Below, in pieces: positions 3,669 to 5,120 of a stretch of DNA of 5,120 nucleotides. Made by a program: the position numbers and the translations under genes. The stretch is from Propionibacteriaceae bacterium UBA4569 (GTDB lineage Bacteria > Actinomycetota > Actinomycetes > Propionibacteriales > Propionibacteriaceae). The stretch covers positions 1 through 5,120 of the forward strand of contig DGKN01000027.1 in NCBI GenBank assembly GCA_002387005.1. The letters run 5' to 3'. The notes beneath the pieces are model-generated. The model ran no database searches, was not told the DNA's origin, and was given only the letters and a program-made list of their open reading frames with translations. The first letter of the stretch is position 1, and each line of letters begins with the position of its first letter.

Positions 3669-5120
3669 TCAGCCCTGCGAATTCGCCTTGTTGCGGTTGC
3701 GGGTCTTGGCGCGGTCGTTGGCCTTGAGCTGCACCTTGCGGATGCGGACGTCCTTCGGGGTGACCTCGAGGCACTCGTCCGCGGCGCAGTACTCCAGGGA
3801 CTGCTCCAGCGACATGCGGCGCGGGGGGATCAGGCGCTCCAGCTCGTCACCCGTTGCGGAGCGCACATTGGTGAGGTGCTTCTCCTTGGTGGGGTTGACG
3901 TCCATCTCGTCTGGACGGGAGTTCTCGCCGACGACCATGCCTTCGTAGACGTCCTCACCGGGGCCGACGAACAGCGTGCCGCGCTCCTGCAGGTTGAACA
4001 GAGCATAGGAGGTGACCACGCCGGTGCGGTCGGCGACCAGCGAACCGGTCGGGCGGTTGCGCATCTCACCGGCCCACGGCTCGTGGCCCTCGAAGACGTG
4101 GTTCATGATGCCGGTGCCACGGGTCTCGGTGAGGAACTCGGTGCGGAACCCGATCAGCCCACGGCTCGGCAGGACGTACTCCAGGCGCACCCAACCGGTG
4201 CCGTGGTTGACCATCTGCTCGAGGCGCGACTTGCGCACGCCGAGCATCTGGCTGACGGCACCGACGAACTCCTCGGGGATGTCGATGGTGAGGCGCTCGG
4301 TGGGCTCGTGGACCTTGCCGTCGACCTCCTTGAGAACGACCTCAGGCTTGCCCACGGTCAGCTCGAAGTTCTCGCGGCGCATCATCTCGACCAGGACGGC
4401 GAGCTGCAGTTCGCCGCGGCCCTGCACCTCCCAGGTGTCGGGACGCTCGGTGTTGTTGACGCTGATCGAGACATTGCCGATCAGTTCCTGGTCGAGGCGG
4501 GCCTTCACGACGCGCGCGGTCAGGTTCTTGCCGACCTTGCCGGCCAGCGGCGAGGTGTTGATACCAATCGTCATGGAGATGGAGGGCTCGTCGACGTGGA
4601 TCAGCGGCAGCGGCTTAGGATCGGTCGGGTCGGCGATGGTCTCGCCGATGGTGATCTCGGGGATGCCGGCGATGGCGATGATGTCACCGGGGCCGGCGCT
4701 CTCGACCGGCTCACGGGTGAGCGCATTGGTCATCAGCAGCTCGGAGAGACGGACATTGCTGATCGTGCCGTCGCGACGTATCCAGGCGACCTGCTGGCCG
4801 CGCTTGATCTCGCCCTCGATGATGCGGCACAGCGCCAGGCGCCCCAAGTATGGGGAGGAGTCCAGGTTGGTGACCAGGGCCTGCAGCGGGGCGCCCTCGG
4901 TGTAGCTGGGGGCGGGGATGGTGTTCGCGATCGTCTCGAACAGCGGCTGCAGGTTCTCCGAATCGGGCATTTCGCCGTCACCGGGCTGGGTCAGCGAGGC
5001 CTTGCCGGCCTTGGCCGAGGCGAAGACGACCGGGAAGTCGAGCTGGTGGGCGGTCTCATCGTCCACGAGGTCCATGAACAGCTCGTAGGTCTCGTCGATC
5101 ACCTCGGTGATGCGGGCGTC
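3669..5120 (-). CDS. typA: Translational GTPase TypA/BipA, C-terminal part
   Basis: The open frame spans 484 codons including the stop and continues beyond the right edge. TypA/BipA is usually a little over 600 residues, so roughly the first 130-150, carrying the GTPase motifs G1-G4, are missing here. TypA is a ribosome-associated GTPase of the EF-G/LepA group involved in 50S assembly and in stress and cold adaptation. The visible part starts at the end of the G domain (DARITEVIDETYELFMDL). Next come the domain II barrel (SSPYLGRLALCRIIEGEIKR, region 4870-4800) and the EF-G-like domain III (GRGELQLAVLVEMMRRENF, about 4421-4365). The TypA-specific C-terminal domain follows, with RPTGSLVADRTGVVTSYALF and NPTKEKHLTNVR (about 4060-3860). 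A Lys/Arg/Asn-rich tail ends in NKANSQG; such basic tails are typical. The apparent GTG start at 5102 is internal, because homologous sequence continues upstream of it. It is followed by the 213-nt gap before ldt. Confidence 0.95.
   Translation of the reverse strand, partial: DARITEVIDETYELFMDLVDDETAHQLDFPVVFASAKAGKASLTQPGDGEMPDSENLQPLFETIANTIPAPSYTEGAPLQALVTNLDSSPYLGRLALCRIIEGEIKRGQQVAWIRRDGTISNVRLSELLMTNALTREPVESAGPGDIIAIAGIPEITIGETIADPTDPKPLPLIHVDEPSISMTIGINTSPLAGKVGKNLTARVVKARLDQELIGNVSISVNNTERPDTWEVQGRGELQLAVLVEMMRRENFELTVGKPEVVLKEVDGKVHEPTERLTIDIPEEFVGAVSQMLGVRKSRLEQMVNHGTGWVRLEYVLPSRGLIGFRTEFLTETRGTGIMNHVFEGHEPWAGEMRNRPTGSLVADRTGVVTSYALFNLQERGTLFVGPGEDVYEGMVVGENSRPDEMDVNPTKEKHLTNVRSATGDELERLIPPRRMSLEQSLEYCAADECLEVTPKDVRIRKVQLKANDRAKTRNRNKANSQG

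Noticed and set aside
3343..3948. Plus-strand open frame spanning the ldt-typA gap
   Set aside because: It runs antisense through the ends of two confident genes and the hairpin between them, with low-complexity composition and no ribosome binding site or -10 element.
4012..4905. Long plus-strand open frame of 297 codons
   Set aside because: It is antisense to typA. The minus-strand frame gives unmistakable TypA sequence, while the plus frame is Ser/Arg/Thr-rich and resembles no family; high GC makes such shadows common.
5100..5120. GTG at 5102 as a start for a shortened TypA
   Set aside because: The upstream codons read DARITE, matching conserved TypA sequence before this point, so the gene is cut by the window edge rather than truncated.

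Overview
The window is high-GC DNA, roughly two thirds G+C, with strongly GC-biased third codon positions. It carries ordinary chromosomal genes of an actinobacterium. A two-domain peptidoglycan-binding L,D-transpeptidase, a nitrobindin-family gene next to ygfZ, and probable leaderless starts all fit Actinomycetia. Propionibacteriaceae or a relative is my guess only. I see no mobile element, CRISPR array, rRNA, tRNA or phage gene.

Layout. At the left edge, on the minus strand, is the first third of dtd (D-aminoacyl-tRNA deacylase, 1-181). Only 31 bases away, a GNAT acetyltransferase (213-719) diverges from it, and that short gap holds a candidate -10 element for each gene. The GNAT stop codon lies inside a TANNNT -10 element that probably drives a three-gene, tightly coupled operon. 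Its members are an unrecognised 53-residue single-pass membrane protein (729-890), a nitrobindin-like beta-barrel protein (887-1384, ATGA overlap) and a YgfZ/GcvT-like folate-binding protein (1384-2319, TGATG overlap). A perfect 20-bp hairpin (2342-2385) separates this operon from the convergent gene.

Right half, minus strand. A secreted L,D-transpeptidase (2418-3455) has a signal peptide, two peptidoglycan-binding repeats flanking an Ala/Lys/Glu-rich linker, and a C-terminal YkuD catalytic domain. A 213-base intergenic region (3456-3668) then holds a GC-rich hairpin, likely the end of the upstream typA transcript. It also holds three copies of a heptamer that could form mutually exclusive stems just before the ldt ribosome binding site. 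The typA/bipA gene (3669 to beyond 5120) enters from the right and lacks its N-terminal GTPase motifs.

Functionally the window is mostly housekeeping: tRNA proofreading (dtd), iron-sulfur maintenance (ygfZ), a possible heme or reactive-nitrogen protein (nitrobindin-like), cell-wall crosslinking (ldt) and ribosome-associated stress adaptation (typA). I found no evidence for a large undescribed system. The points most worth a second look are the small membrane protein heading the nitrobindin-ygfZ operon, the Tyr that appears to replace the heme-ligand His in the nitrobindin-like protein, the recurring -10-to-start spacing consistent with leaderless transcripts, and the competing repeats in the ldt leader.
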